A stretch of DNA of 64,000 bases from Cliona cf. orientalis (GCA_963930775.1 OZ005697.1:5354292-5418291); one strand, 5' to 3'; shown: positions 10,301 through 23,182, counted from the first letter of the stretch. Notes: generated from the sequence alone by a model not told the origin. Numbers and translations are program-made.

Positions 10301-13300
10301 AAAAGGGGTGTGGTTACGTGTAATATTTATTGTGTATTCAATTCTTTTTCCCGCAATTCTTTTGCATCTTGTATAAAAACTCACAATTCACAATCAAAAG
10401 ATGTACCGACACAGCCCTAGAAGCAGCTGTAAATGCTAATGTGCTGGATCGATCAAGCTACATGTAGCTAGCTATATAGTCTAGTCCCCAGACCTCACCT
10501 CCAAGGAGGAAAGGGTCTGGTGAACTTGGCAGAATCCTTGGATCTGTGCTGAGGAATTTCCACACGCCAATGAGGTCACAGCTCTGGCTCAGTCACATGA
10601 CACAGCTTACCGCAGAAATGCAACATTGATATCGCTAGTGCTGTATAGCTGTATAATCTGTTCAATTTCACTGACCAATCAAGTTCAAGGTTTGCTTTAT
10701 TGCTGGTTGCAATCATATTCAAATGCATGCAACCATGGTGACCAATCTGAACCAGGACTTGTTGGCGTGCTCCATAGAGCGAGAACCGAGGGTTCAGCCA
10801 AAGTTCACCAGACCCTTGTCCCTCCTCGAGGGTGAGGTCTGGGAGGATCTGGGGATGAGACTAACATGCCGCACATCACATACCCAAATGTTTGTGGGCG
10901 TGGTTATGCTCCTTATATAATATCAGGAGTAGATTAGATAGGAGTGTTGAACTACATGCAAACTCATTCCGGAGGATGATGTAGATAATACGTGAGTAAA
11001 TGAATCTGAGGTCATCTATGTCATCCTACCGGAACGCTGTTACTGTAGTTGAACATTCCTATCTAATCTATACATACTCCTGATAATATCATAGAATCGG
11101 AAGATTGTATAAGTAGGGATGGCCTGGATATGTATGTACATGTAATACATTACAAAACGCTTATAACTCAAAATAACTAAAATTTTAATATGATCTACAT
11201 GTACATCGAAATATCTATCTATCAAGTCCTAACACATTCATGGGTATGCCTCCAAACGTTGGCTCAGTGGATAGAGCACCATACAATGTACCTGCCATAG
11301 AGGCCCTGCATAAGCCTAGTACCCCAAATACACTATGAGTTCAAGCTTGAATATGCAAATCCCAGGCAGTCTTTTGATAGCTAGGACATCTTTGTATCAC
11401 ACACTACTGAACATGCATCAGTGGGATTGATTCTCGAGACATAGCTGCAGGAACCATCATCTAGACTGACCTGCGAATGAAGCCATGCCTCTTGTTATCT
11501 CGATCCCAAAGCTGGCTAACCGTAAAGAAGGCTGTTGAGAACCAAGTAGCAATGAAAAACTTCTGTTTCGGGAGCGTACTTTAGAGGGTGATCAGGTGAG
11601 CGCTTTAGCAGTTCCGATAGTCGCCAATATATACAGCTGGTTCAGGCAAGGCATGCTTTGGGCCAATACTGCCAAGTTACTAAACATCTCACTGATTACA
11701 ATTTGGACACTACCCAAACCCAAACCCAAAGCCTGACTTAAAGGCTAGGATTGCACTAAAATGTTGAATCAGGTACCTGCTTTCCCATAATATTATATTG
11801 TGGGAGCACAGTTGGATAGTTACATGTAGCTAGATCCAGGAAAAAAATTCGAAATTGTAGTTCCATGCATTAAGAATGAATAGGCAAACCGTAGCTGTCA
11901 AGAAACCCCTTTAGTTTCCAGATTCAACATTTATGCACTAAGATCTCTTGAAACTTAGCCTAAAAGTGGGTGTGGTCACCAAATTTTTGCATGCACTTTG
12001 TGTGCAACTGCTTAGAAACCCCATACAAGAAATCTGGGGTACGCCCCTGAGGAGTATATGCAGGAAGAAGATAATTGTATTTACTGTATTACCAATGCAT
12101 GATTATTATCCTTAGGCTATGAAACCATGTCGGTGACAACATCTCCTGGTATTCTGAGCAGTGCAGAGCATCCAAGTGGTGGATCACTGAAGTTAGATCC
12201 ACCTGCTGAGCAGATTACGTCACCTCTATGTCCATTTATTGAAGGACATATTGATCCAGTGACTCTGATTGACAGCAGGATTAGGGTATGATCTTAATTA
12301 CTGAATGTCGTATGTTTTAATTTTAACAGGGCCGTGTTGACATATTGACACACACACAGCTCACTATTTTTGCACATTATAATGTATATTGTAGGCATAG
12401 GATCCCTTGATTATGCTGCCCCCCCCCCCCCCCCCAGAGCTGTAAATAATGAATTTTAGTTGTTCTGACATAATATTATTGTCCTAGCAATGTGAGATTT
12501 GGTCGGCCATCTCCTAGCTTTGGTTGGACACAAGTGTTTGCCATTTTCTGTATGCATTTCACTATTGAACCATGGTGCAAAAAACAACAAAATTGAAGGA
12601 TTGTCAAAATGTACAGAAACAAGATTAATATTGTAGGGATACTAAATTACATTCACTAGATCTATACATCCCTATGCTCGATTTTCGACGATTATCAGGC
12701 TGTCTCCCACCGTGATGTTCAGTTTTTCAGGATAGCACTTGTCCCTTTGCCTGAAAGAACTGAAGTATGCGGTGCAAGTACAGCTGGTATCTAGAGTCAT
12801 ACTTCCTCACTCGCTCAAAAAAATACCGAAGTACATAAGCTACAGTGTTCATATAACCCAGGACTAGAGCAGAAACTTGCCGGGTAGCTGTAAAAGATTT
12901 CCGAGTTAATCGCGCAATAAATAGAAATAAAAGTTCTAACAGCCAGCTCAGCACTTTAGGTAGTCTGTATTGCACATGCGTAACGTTTTGACCTTTGCAC
13001 TTCAGTGTTTGTGCAGTGCTCAGCAAAAAAGATGCTAGGCCACTATGGCCGCTCAAGTTGCTGGGTGGTCGGTCAAGTGAGCTCTTTGCTCGGAAATGGC
13101 TGATGGCCGACTGTTATTTATAGCTCTGCCCCCCCCTTCTGCATGCTAGCATTGGGTAAAATTAGTTATTTGCTGGACCGTGACATTTCAGCATGATGAT
13201 CATTACTGATTGACGAAGGCCACATGGGCGTGCGATTGATGCATGTTTTCAGACAGTTTGATGATTGAGCTAAACTCTCAAGGCATTATAAATGTGACGT

Positions 13301-16300
13301 AAATGGCTAGTGTGCTTAGGTAGAACTATACTTTTATTGGCTTATGGACATGTACCGTAGATATGGGTTTTTAAGCGCGTGCGCCTATTGCAACATCAGC
13401 AAGAAACTATACACTTTAATCCTAGATACGTTTAAAAGTCGATACTAAATTGACCACACCCCACATATATGGGTGGGTAAGCATTATCAACAAATGTGCC
13501 GGGTTCGCGTGCACATAAGAAAAGACGAGCTGCTTGATACAGATAAGCTGCTCTTTGCATTATATATATAGCTCTAGGTAACTAGTGTGCCTACATGTAC
13601 ATATATTCCTAGAAGTTAAACCAGGAAGAAGGTACTTATTTCTATATACCGTATTTATTAGCTGCGGCTACTATTAATTTCGGCCTTGCTGAGTGCAGCT
13701 ACTAATCAAGGGTGGCTTTTATTATGCTGTATCACAACGAAAAATGTTTTTCGCCGGTCATTTTTCTTATATAGTCCGTGTCCTAACCTGGAGGGCATAA
13801 ATGATGCGCTCTGCTACAAGTTCAGAAGGCCCACGATTGGTCAGAATTGCTGTTGCCATGTGCACAAACAAGGGTAGCCATAGAGATGCATTCTCAAATG
13901 AAGGGCGCCAAGCACCGCATGTTTCTAGAGGCCTGCTGAGCAGGCCACTTAGCCTCGAGTGACTGTTGACATACAGCTAGGGAGATAGATTAATTCTCTG
14001 AGTACGTGAGCTAACGATCATTCATGGCTTGCGATCGTGGCCACCATATCCAGTGATGTTTTTAGGATCGTAGGTTTTGAGGTATACCCAGCTGGTAATT
14101 ACATGTACATACATGTACACTGTACATGTGTATTGTATATTACAGCACTTGATGAGTAGCTGTGAAGTAGGTCTAACTGAAGAAGAGAAACTCACACTGA
14201 AAGCAGAAGGATTACCCATTCCTACCACCTTGCCACTTACGAAGGTATATTATTACAATGTAAGCCAAAAACTTTACTGCCTGCACCGAATAGTATTCAA
14301 TTGAAGTGGCCAGGAACACCTGTTTACCTAGCGTTTTTCACTAATACTGACCACCTTGAAATTATATTTTCAGTAGCAATTTACTATTCAGTGGTTATGA
14401 AGTAATTATGGTGTAATTATATTATTAGGTATTTAGAAAATTCAGGGCCTCAATAGAGCCTTTCTGAGACTTGAAAATCTGTAAGTACGTAGAGTATCTA
14501 ATGCATGTATCCAGCGAATACTTTATATAAGCTGTGTGCTACAAGTATGGCTGTTTGAACTTCTTGGCTTACGTAATCCCTATAGCTACATGCTATATAT
14601 AGCAAGCTGTACACGACCTGACCAATCTGAACTTTGGAAACTGTATTACGCTGTCAATTTCATCTCTGTGATTAAAGTATTGAGGTTTGTCACTTTCGAG
14701 GTCGAAAGTCATCTCAGACTCCATCTCTGCGATTGGGGCATTCAGTGTGTGCACTACATGTATGTTGATGACCTTTTATCATATGCACCGTTTTAGTGAC
14801 AGTAATGACAACAATAAGTATAGTGTACCCATGATAAAAATTGATCAGTTGTGGTAGCTATGGGCCCTTGGTAAGGTACAGTAGGAGTAAAAAAAAACGG
14901 TGACGCTTCCGTTCTGTTCCGTCCCGTTCAGACAGAAGCGAAACGGCCGTTCACCATGCCCAAGTACATGTATGGAAACAGGACGGGTGGAGGCGATGCG
15001 ACGGAAAATGTAGTCGACTATTGCTAGCACGAAAATGACGTCTCAAAAGCCTAAGAAAGCCAAAAGAAGCATCGCTCTATACAAGCGATCGCATTTGGAG
15101 GCAATCAGAGTCGATTGGCAACGCGAGATCGATCAATCGTCGATAGCAGACCTCGAACCTAGTCGAGCCTCGATCGCAGAACTCGCTCAAAATCGAAGAG
15201 CGGCAGTAGTGAACTGCCCCAGAACAGTTTAGAAGACCATAGCAGTATGAAACTATCGATTCTAGTCGGCGAGTCAATGTGCTGGCCTTCCTTTTTTTAC
15301 ACGTCGAAAGACCACGCCCAATTACTAACGGCTGGCATGAACAGTGCAACGGCGTCTGAACGGGACGGACCGGAACGGAAGCGTCACTGTTTTTTTGGCT
15401 CCTACTGTACATCTCAAGCCCAAATCCCATAGCTGCCTACATTTAAGTGCGTAACCTATGCTTTTCATGACAGTACAGCTTAACCTTTTTGATTTCTACA
15501 AAATTAGACCATAATATTATTTGTATACTTTAGACTGAAGAAAAGGCCCTGAGAAATGTTCGTAGGAAGATCAGGAACAAGGTACATGTATATACCATAC
15601 CCTTGCGAAAGAGGGCGCACTACGCAATATCCCCCCCCCCCCCCCCCCCACTTTGGGCTCAAGTGCCTTATGAGGTCTAATGTTTACTCAAATATACGCC
15701 CATCTGTAGCTGCCCTGGAAAAGTGCAGCTCAAATGGCTGGCTTATGAGGACTAACCTTCAAATAATCGAGGTATAAGATCGATAAGTAGCCCGCCAAAC
15801 AGCCGCAGAACTAGCCTGGTTAGCCTTATGCCGTGTTTCAGCACAAAATAACGATTGTGCGTGGCTAGCGATTGTAACCACGCCCACTTAGTACGGCTGC
15901 CATCAATGGCACACGGTGAAGTATCAGCCTGACAGCCGGCCACCCTTGCTCTTGATTGGTAACCATGCTCTAATAAGGTTGAAGTCAATAAGTAGCTGCG
16001 GCTACTATTAATATTATGAACATCTGTGGATAATTTACCTGGGCACTCTTTTGTGTCTAATCGCGACACTGATACCTTGAATATCGGTCCATCCCCCAGT
16101 CTAGGCCCAGTGTAAGGTGCACTGCCCATGGGCCCTCTTTCGCGAGAGTACGGTGACTATTCAGAATATATGCAGTGATGCTGATATTGTATGACAGGTA
16201 GTTTTTGCGGGTGCTAATTCTCATGGAAAGTCAGAGAAAGCCCTCAGAATTAGTTTTTATTCTTTTAAATTTTTGTGACAGCAATCCAATTCAGGGGCGT

Positions 16301-19300
16301 GGCGCTGCACAAATGATGTGATCGATACACATGCTTGATCTTGTTCATGATTTTCCTTGTCACTGAGCAACATCTTACCAAATAGCATGAGATAGAATCA
16401 GAGTCGAAGAGGCCATCAGCTGGATGACAGTAGTGGATGTTACTGCGCAAATAGCATGGGATAGAATGAAGATGCCATCAGCCAGATGACAGGAGCGAAT
16501 GTTGCTTGCTAACATTGAGAACAGTTGGCCATGCTGCCATGATGTTTTTGGCCATGCCCATTATCTATCCACTCGCATGTAACATCACTGCAGGCATTAA
16601 TTTTTGTGGGTAGGAATTTCTGTGACTGCCTAATTAGGTCAACCACAAAAATTAGCACCCCATGAAAATTACTAGCCATATAGTATCACTTATATGTAAA
16701 TATTATGTACGTGTATAATTAGAAAGAAAATACCGTAATTCACGTTAAATTTTTGTTAGAAATACCGTACCCTCGCGAAAGAGGGCCCACTACGGAATGT
16801 CGGCCCACCCCCCCACTTTGGGCTCAATTTCCTGCTAAGGTCTAGTGTTTACTCAAATATGCGCCCATGTGTAGCTGCCCTTGAAAGTGCAGTTCAAATG
16901 CATGAAATGGCTGGACTGTACTTCGAATAATCTATGTAAGATCGATAAGTAATGTGCTAAAACTAAGCCTAGCTAACTTTATGCCACGTTTCAGCACAAA
17001 TAAACGATCATACACGGCTAGCGATCATAGCCACGCCCACTGAATACGGCTGCACTCAACGACACACGGTGAAGTATCGCGGCCGTCCTTGCTCTGGATT
17101 GGTAACCGTGCTTGAATAAGGCTGAAATCAATAGCAGCCGCTGCTACTATTTAAATTATGAAGCTAGCGTGGGTAACTTACCTGGGTGCTCTTTTGAGTA
17201 TAAACGTGATACTGATATCTCGAATATCGGCCCATCCCCCAATTTTGGCCCAATGTAAGGTGCACCGCCCATGGGCCCTATTTCGCGAGGGTACGGTATT
17301 CGTATAACAATATTTTCATCAACTTCAAACGCGCACCATATATTCATTGTAGAAGTTAGTATAGGTAAACTATTTTCAAGAAAAAATTTTCGTCACTGCG
17401 CAAAATCAAATTTTTGTAACAAAATTTTCATGAATTATGGTAATTGTATGCACCGTAGGTTGCTGCCCAACAAAGTAGGAAAAGAAAGAAGGAACATCTA
17501 CTTACTTTAGAGCAAAGGTCAGTACATAATATAATCAGTCCTCTTTATGGTTGCAGACAACAACTAGAGCTACATGTACCTAGAACACATACCCCATGTG
17601 CTTTGCATCTGCATCCTGTATTACACAGAGATGAGAGCTGCAGCAAGTATGCGGCTGTTGACGACCTTTACCTTTTATTGTGCTAGGTTGTGCACGAGCA
17701 GAAAGTACCTGACCTACTGGGGGTAGTGTTGATAGGTATGGCCAATAAAACGTTGCTCAGATGCTGACAGACAGACAGATGGCTAGAACTGGTTGCTTTA
17801 CCCTTTGTGTACATGTGCGTGGGGTAATAAATATATTATGCATAGTTGGGTTGTGGACTTGAGGTACACCTACTTCTCGGAGGTACCAAATGATGTACTA
17901 CACTGTAGTTACCACATGGATTTTTCTAGAATTGTTGGGGGGGGGTGCAAATTGAAACTTTTAAACTTCAGGGGGGGGGGGGGGGGCTGACCTCATACCA
18001 TGCATGTAACAAGTCAATGAAAGACTTGAAACTTTGAAAGGAGGTTTTTGGGGAGGGCATTGAGAGGAATTGGATGTGTACGTGTAATTCGCGTGGTGTG
18101 TGCACACACGCAAGAATAGTACAGCCAACACATCAATGCCAGCTGTTAACATTAGTATCATGTATGGGCAAGTGCCCACTCCGCCTATGTACCACATTTC
18201 AAGGGGTCAATGTAGCAGCTTCTATACAAATGTAATATGTAATTTATAACCTGCGTGCAGGCCAAAATAGCGAGTCGTGTTTAAACGCCCATGAGCCGTG
18301 ACACTATGGTATTAGGTTTATTAGTCAGCAGCCACAACTTTTTGCTCCAAATATCCACTATTACTTCCAGGGAGGGCAAAACCACCTTCGGGGGGGGGGG
18401 GGGGGGGTGGCTAGCCTCATCCCCAGGCATTCTGTCTGAGGGGGGAGGGGGAAGGAAGGCCTGGTATCCACTGCATGCACATGTGCTATTACCGTACCCT
18501 CGCGAAAGAGGGCCCACTATGGAATGTCGGCCCACCCCCCACTTTGGGCTCAATTTCCTGCTAAGGTCTCGTGTTTACTCGAATATGCGCCCATGTGTAG
18601 CTGCCCTTGAAAAGGCAGCTCAAATGGCTGATTTATGAGGACTTAACTTTGAATAGATATGTAAGATCGATAAATAACTAAACAGCCGTAGAACTAAGCC
18701 TAGCTAGCGTTAAACGATCATACACGGCTAGTGATCGTAGCCACGCCCACTTAATACGGCTGCACTCAACGACACACAGTAAAGTATCGCGGCCGCCCTT
18801 GCTCTGGATTGGTAACCGTGCTTGAATAAGGCTGAAATCAATAGCAGCCGCTGCTACTATTCAAATTATGAAGCTAGCGTGGGTAACTTACCTGGGCGTT
18901 CTTTCGCGTATAAACGCGATACTGATACCTCAACTATCGGCCCATCCCCCAATCTTGGCCCAATGTAAGGTGCACCGCCCATGGGCCCTCTTTCGCGATG
19001 GTACGGTATTATTCAAATTCTGTATAATTCGATTACGTACAAATACTGCCTAGTATGCTTGCCGTTTGACCTTAATGCATCATGCTTAATGTACCTAGAA
19101 ACGGCAGGCTTAGACGGTTTGAATTTTGAGTGAGATTTCGAGGTAGCTCGAGTGACGTTGTCGATCGATCGATGAAGGCCTCTGAACAGTGTGGGCACGC
19201 GTTTAGCGCAATTGCTAGTACAAAGGTCAGGAGGTCATCCCGTATTCTTTAGACACATGGACCGTTTCACTTGTCAGCATGTGGTAGGAATTAGTGTATG

Positions 19301-22300
19301 GACACATTTATACGGAAAATGTAGTGCATGCGCATATAGTGGATACCAGGCCTTCCCTCCCCCTCCCCCTCCCCTGTATCAGGAAAAAAATTTACCAGAT
19401 TTTGGGATCTGATTAATTATATGGCAGATGTGGCGACTGCATTGGTGAATATTTGTTCCACGTTTGTTCTGTAGCGCAAAGGTAGACATAAAGGTTTATT
19501 CAGTGAACTTCAGCTATCGTAAACTGTAAGTAGGGATGACCGGATATGCCATTATAAAAAGGTTAATGACTCAGAGAAAATAACTTACATATTCATGATC
19601 TACGCCAGAATACCTGTAGACACGTATCTATCAAGCCCTGAAACATCCATGGAAATAATCAGGCATGCCTGAATGAGCTGTTTTTAAAATTATAAATAAA
19701 CTGCATTTTATCAATCTCTTTCATTTCAAGTGAGCCGGCGCATTAAGCAGGAAAAAAAATGGTCCAGAAACTACCACAGTCGAAGTGGATGCACAGTAGA
19801 GCAAGCAGGCATCCAAATAGCAATAATTACGTATGGCTTCCTATACAAACATATGGGAAACTTTAAAGGAGTATAACTTTAATTCTAAGGCGTGAATCAA
19901 ATTTTCTCATATCAAATCTCGTGTTTCAACCCATTCTGCGTGCCGGTGTAAAAATGATCTCCCCAAGTGTTCCCAATCCCCCCACTGCAGAAAAAAAATA
20001 TTTTTTTCAAGTGAGCCAACACACACTATAATAATATGCTACTGCATTTCACCTATTGTCCGTGAATTTTGATCTGGGGCATGTTTATTGATCAAAATTT
20101 AATGAGCTCAAATTCCCACCATTTGCCAGTGGGGGGATAGGTGGGGCAATACATATTGATAGGTGCATAACCTAGTGGTAATTTTCGTTATCGGTCGTTA
20201 CCAAAAGATATTACTATTTTCATGCTATTATGCTGTCAGGTAAAAGTTAGCAGAATAGCATAGCTTTGCTAATAGCCAATAGCATAATACTAATACATAT
20301 GTAGCATGTGGTATAGCCAATTCTGCACCTTGATGGAATCAGAAGAATCCGGTGGGAGTCAACACATGCATCAAACAATAGGTGCATGATAATTGAGAAA
20401 AGTAATAAGCGTAGGGATGTATAGTGGATGTCATTATTCCCTACAATCTTGCTTTTTGGCACTGCCATCCCTATTTCATCCTTCAATTTTATTCAAACGT
20501 TTTTATACTTGTAATAGTACTGTAGGATTGGTATGTTGTGCGAGGTTAAATTTATGCCATTTTCTAGTTAAAAGTATTATGCGATTTTTATTTATGTGAT
20601 AATACCGTGAGCCAGACCCCACCCTTGAGGGTGGGGTCTTGGCACGAGACTAGCTGCTGCTGTAGTAGAGGAAAGAGCTATCAGCCCTTAGTATAGGTGA
20701 TTAATGCTGAAAATACTCACCGGTAGTCCGTAAATATCGGCAGCGTACTTCTCTCTGGCTCTTTCCAGGCTCAAACTGCTGTAATGTTCGGCCAAACAGA
20801 CTGAGCGCTTGCTAGCTGATCGATCACGCTTGCAATAAGACCACGTGTAATGCGCATTATTATTTTGCGATTTTTTAATTGTGCGATTTCGCTTAGTTCG
20901 CATAATCGCATATCTAACTAGAGCTCTATAGAGCACATACCCTGCACTCTCTGTAGCCACTATAGCGTCGTATTGCAACACTATGAGGCATACATGTAGC
21001 TGTTTCATGACGTGACGACCCTTTCCAACACAGTGCTTGAGCATGTGCAGTCGCATCCGCATACTATTATGCTAAAAGAGTGGGTGTGGTCGATAAACCA
21101 CAGGCATGCTGAACAGAAAATGCACGATTTATAGCACTAGTAAGCCTTTTTGAGGAATTTGAAACGCGTACAAACCAGTTTTTCACCGATGTCCACCGAT
21201 TGGTTGTGCTTTCAGCATGCATAGATACCTAGAACGCGAGATCTGGCGATTTTCGTGCCGACGACAACGACGACGACGACAGACATACAAACCGATTGCT
21301 TTACCCCTTGCGCATGCGCGCGGCGTAAAAATACCGCATAACATACCAATCCTACGGTATACTATGTGATTACAGTGATAGTAGTATTCTTGTACTTTGA
21401 TGTGTAAAATCTTGTATATCAATTCTAAAATTTAATAATATTGCAAGTGAAATATACAAATTAACCTCACTATCACAGGCTAATAGTATACATATACAAA
21501 TCAGATAGGTATTGCATCTCAGAATGGTATTTCAAACTCAGGTGTCTGTTAAATTTGGGTAAATAGCACTCTGAAATAGCATTAAATTTGGTTCATCAAA
21601 ATTAATTGTACTCGCTATTACTCGTACAATTTTTGAACCAAATACATACAATGTCATGTATAATATTATATTACCTATTTCAGAATGCCAAATTCAAAAT
21701 ACCGTATGGCGGCCGCAGGTAACTTTCGGGGGCACTAATTTTCGTGAAAAGTCCGAAAAGGCCCTCAAAATTAAAATTTGTGGTTATCAACCAGTCCAGG
21801 GGCATGGCACTGCACAAGTGATGATGTAATTGATATGCGCGCTCAATTTTGCTCGTGATCTTCTTTGTTACTAAGCCATACCTGTAGAGATTTGGACAAA
21901 TAGCATGAGATAGAAGAATATTAGTGTCAAAGACGCCATCAGCTGGATGACAGTGGCTACTATTGCTTGCTAACACTGAGAAGCATTGGCCACACTGCTA
22001 CGATGTTTGTGGCCACACCCATCATCATGGACTCGCATAATATCGATGTATATCACCGTAGGCATTATTTTTTGTGGGTGGGAAAATTTCGTGACTGCCA
22101 AGTCAACCACGAAAATAACAAGAATTAGCACCCCACAAAAATTATTGAACTGGCAGTTTACTGTCACTGCCCACATGGATTTTCTCAAAAATGGCACTTT
22201 GGCCCTGCCCCCTCGAGTGCTGCAATTGAGGGCATGGCCTTGGCAATCACGAGTCCAAACCTAGTATTTCTTACACTCTTACTAGTTTGAAATCTGAATA

Positions 22301-23182
22301 ATGACCGTCTGCCGCCCGCCTGCATGCAAAATCGAAAAGTCTGACGTTAACTGAATCTGTTACCTCGCCTTATTATGGTAATAAAGAACATTAAAAATTT
22401 TGGGTCCATGAATATCGGCGGGTCTATACTACAAACAGTACTACTGTGATCGCTGATCCAGGCCATACTTGAGCTCTGTTTGTATATTTCTTAGAGTAAA
22501 AGCCTACAGTACTGAAAATGTAAGTTTAAGGAAGAGAATCGAAATGTTGGAGTCAGAAAATAAGTGAGCATAATAATATTATGATGTACAGTGAGGGTGT
22601 TGAATTACTACTTGATCTTGATGTAGGGTGCTGTTTGCTCGACTACAGAAAGTAAATTCTTCAGGAATCACCCATCTTTCAACCCAAGCTGGTGCCTGTT
22701 TAATGGTATTGTTATAATTATTGGTGTAATAAGTGAGAGTAGTTTATACATATTATATAAAAAATTACTTTGATTTTGTAGATAATTGCTTTGTGTTTTG
22801 CTATAATACTGGGTGGTTGTGCACCTACAACTCCTTGGTCCTCTCAAAAGCAATCGGATTATACTACTAGTTCAGGTAAATTAAATATTACATCAATATC
22901 AATGTAGAGAAAGTGACCATGTATTCAAATGCAGTGCGTTCTCGATCACTCTTGTCATTGGAGTATCAAACCAACTTTCAGAGTTTCACTTGTAGTTGGT
23001 TTCATCATATGATTGTACTTCACAGTGGGTTGGACTGCTTTTGTACGGATATGTGTGGTGACAGTGAAGGTAGTGAAGTCGTACCATCATCAATAAAGGA
23101 ACTCACTAATGTATCAGATTACAACTATAACACTAATACTGTATTATATTATAGTTCACTACATACTTCTGATAGTACTTAA
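7331..23182 (+). CDS. CREB3/OASIS-like membrane-bound bZIP transcription factor (nine exons)
   Basis: Exons 7331-7949, 12116-12285, 14146-14244, 15534-15581, 17459-17517, 22495-22563, 22627-22705, 22782-22875 and 22908-23182 all have GT-AG borders, keep phase and join to 503 codons plus stop. Residues 1-260 are an acidic, Ser-rich presumed activation region. Residues about 273-312 contain LTEEEKLTL, GLPIPT and LPLTK, the block that precedes the bZIP in OASIS proteins. The basic region spans 305-324 (RRKIRNK, then AAQQSRKRKK, with the N-x7-R signature) and the zipper runs to about 365. A single hydrophobic segment lies at about 376-395. The luminal tail has a site-1-protease-type RSLL at 425-428 and an NVS glycosylation sequon. 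Family knowledge: such factors sit in the ER membrane and are cut by S1P/S2P to release the nuclear part. The start is the first ATG after an in-frame TGA 21 bases upstream. The introns are full of MITEs. Confidence 0.9.
8011..8349. mobile_element. MITE, TAGACCCATTGCACGT ends, nested
   Basis: The ends TAGACCCATTGCACGT and ACGTGCAATGGGTCTA are exact inverted repeats, flanked by TA. The element splits the left terminus of the foldback element (GCAGTA | TTGGC). Inner inverted text (GTCCTCCA...GG near 8058 and 8298) suggests longer symmetry. The right arm contains GTGACGTCACGTG, a CRE-type core. Confidence 0.7.
8928..9407. mobile_element. MITE, CCGTATGGCCGGAAATTTTCG ends, TA target duplication
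   Basis: The ends are near-perfect inverted repeats of CCGTATGGCCGGAAATTTTC and beyond, with TA on both sides. Removing the 480 bp restores the host repeat text CAAAATAGCACC. Open frames on both strands inside (9146-9438) are by-products of the symmetry. Confidence 0.8.
10482..10864. mobile_element. MITE, TAGTCTCGTCCCCAGACC-type ends
   Basis: The left end TAGTCCCCAGACCTCACCTC and the right text GGTGAGGTCTGGGAGG...GGGGATGAGACTA are inverted relatives. Inside, AAAGGGTCTGGTGAACTT is mirrored by AAAGTTCACCAGACCC. Related copies are at 48595-49353 and short solo ends at 20603-20655. Non-coding, about 380 bp. Confidence 0.6.
11250..11345 (+). repeat. tRNA-like (SINE-head-like) segment
   Basis: TGGCTCAGTGGATAGAGC resembles a pol III A box in a tRNA D-arm, and GAGTTCAAGCT about 60 bases later resembles a B box. 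A full tRNA cloverleaf is not formed, so this is better read as a degraded tRNA-derived SINE head than a tRNA gene. Confidence 0.3.
13120..13360. mobile_element. Degenerate copy of the 2146-2530 MITE
   Basis: The segment CCCCCC...TGCATGCTAGCATTGGG, followed by GACCGTGACATTTCAGC...GACGAAGGCCACATGGGCGTG, parallels the left half of the 2146-2530 copy, with heavy divergence and no clear ends. Confidence 0.45.
13745..13945. repeat. Dispersed repeat, inverted partner of 2985-3190
   Basis: Contains TCCTAACCTGGAGGGCATAA and CAGAAGGCCCACGATTGGTC in reverse complement to the 2985-3190 copy. It lies in intron 2 of the CREB3-like gene. Confidence 0.6.
14335..14795. repeat. Dispersed repeat related to 26285-26475, 40320-40545, 47400-47600 and 49510-49760
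   Basis: Shared text includes AGGGCCTCAATAGAGCCTTT, GTATCTAATGCATGTATCCA, CTCAGACTCCATCTCTG and TTGATGACCTTTT. The copies contain different subsets of these blocks, which suggests fragments of one longer family. No protein was recognised. Confidence 0.5.
15594..16153. mobile_element. MITE, CCGTACCCTCGCGAAAGAGG family, copy A
   Basis: The left end CATACCCTTGCGAAAGAGGG and right end GGGCCCTCTTTCGCGAGAGT are inverted. It lies in intron 4 of the CREB3-like gene and begins about a dozen bases after the exon 4 donor. It contains a C-tract of about 20. Its ends are more diverged than those of copies B and C, so it is probably the oldest of the three. Confidence 0.75.
16198..16684. mobile_element. 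MITE, GGGTAATTTTCGTGGGTGC family, copy 1 (diverged)
   Basis: The left text TTTTTGCGGGTGCTAATTC and right text AATTAGCACCCCATGAAAAT are inverted and match the better copies at 21702-22148 and 53060-53525. Shared interior landmarks include GGCGTGGCGCTGCAC and GCCATCAGC-GATGACAG. The terminal CCGTA is no longer clear. Confidence 0.65.
16765..17296. mobile_element. MITE, CCGTACCCTCGCGAAAGAGG family, copy B
   Basis: 532 bp with ends CCGTACCCTCGCGAAAGAGG and the inverted CCTATTTCGCGAGGGTACGG, flanked by TA on both sides. The interior (GCCCATGTGTAGCTGCCCTT, CACGCCCACTGAATACGGCTGC) matches copies A and C. It ends about 160 bases before exon 5 of the CREB3-like gene. Confidence 0.85.
18492..19006. 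mobile_element. MITE, CCGTACCCTCGCGAAAGAGG family, copy C
   Basis: 515 bp with inverted ends and TA flanks, very similar to copy B, including the long block GCTCTGGATTGGTAACCGTG. It lies in intron 5 of the CREB3-like gene. The similarity of B and C suggests recent activity or local duplication. Confidence 0.85.
20603..20655. repeat. Short hairpin of the GGGTCTGG/CACGAGACTAG family
   Basis: CAGACCCCACCCTTGAGGGTGGGGTCTTG is an inverted repeat followed by GGCACGAGACTAG. It looks like fused ends of the element type at 48595-49353. It should not be read as a bacterial-style terminator. Confidence 0.55.
20918..21328. mobile_element. MITE-like repeat, 'AGAGCTCTATAGAGCAC' family, copy 2
   Basis: It begins CTAGAGCTCTATAGAGCACA and ends with TTACCCCTTGCGCATGCGCG. 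It lies within the 5-kb intron 5 of the CREB3-like gene. A (GACGAC)n run occurs near 21258-21280. Confidence 0.6.
21702..22148. mobile_element. MITE, CCGTATGGCGGGTAATTTTCG family, copy 2
   Basis: The left end CCGTATGGCGGCCGCAGGTA continues into GGGGGCACTAATTTTCGTG. The right arm ends near GAATTAGCACCCCACAAAAA. About 447 bp, in intron 5 of the CREB3-like gene, ending about 350 bases before exon 6. Confidence 0.75.

Noticed and set aside
20603-20655. Strong hairpin resembling a bacterial terminator
   Set aside because: It is the fused tip of a dispersed element family and the genome is eukaryotic.
22495-22519. Earlier donor GTAAGT inside exon 6 of the CREB3-like gene
   Set aside because: Using it would break the zipper and the phase with the next exon; the donor at 22564 keeps both the frame and the family sequence.
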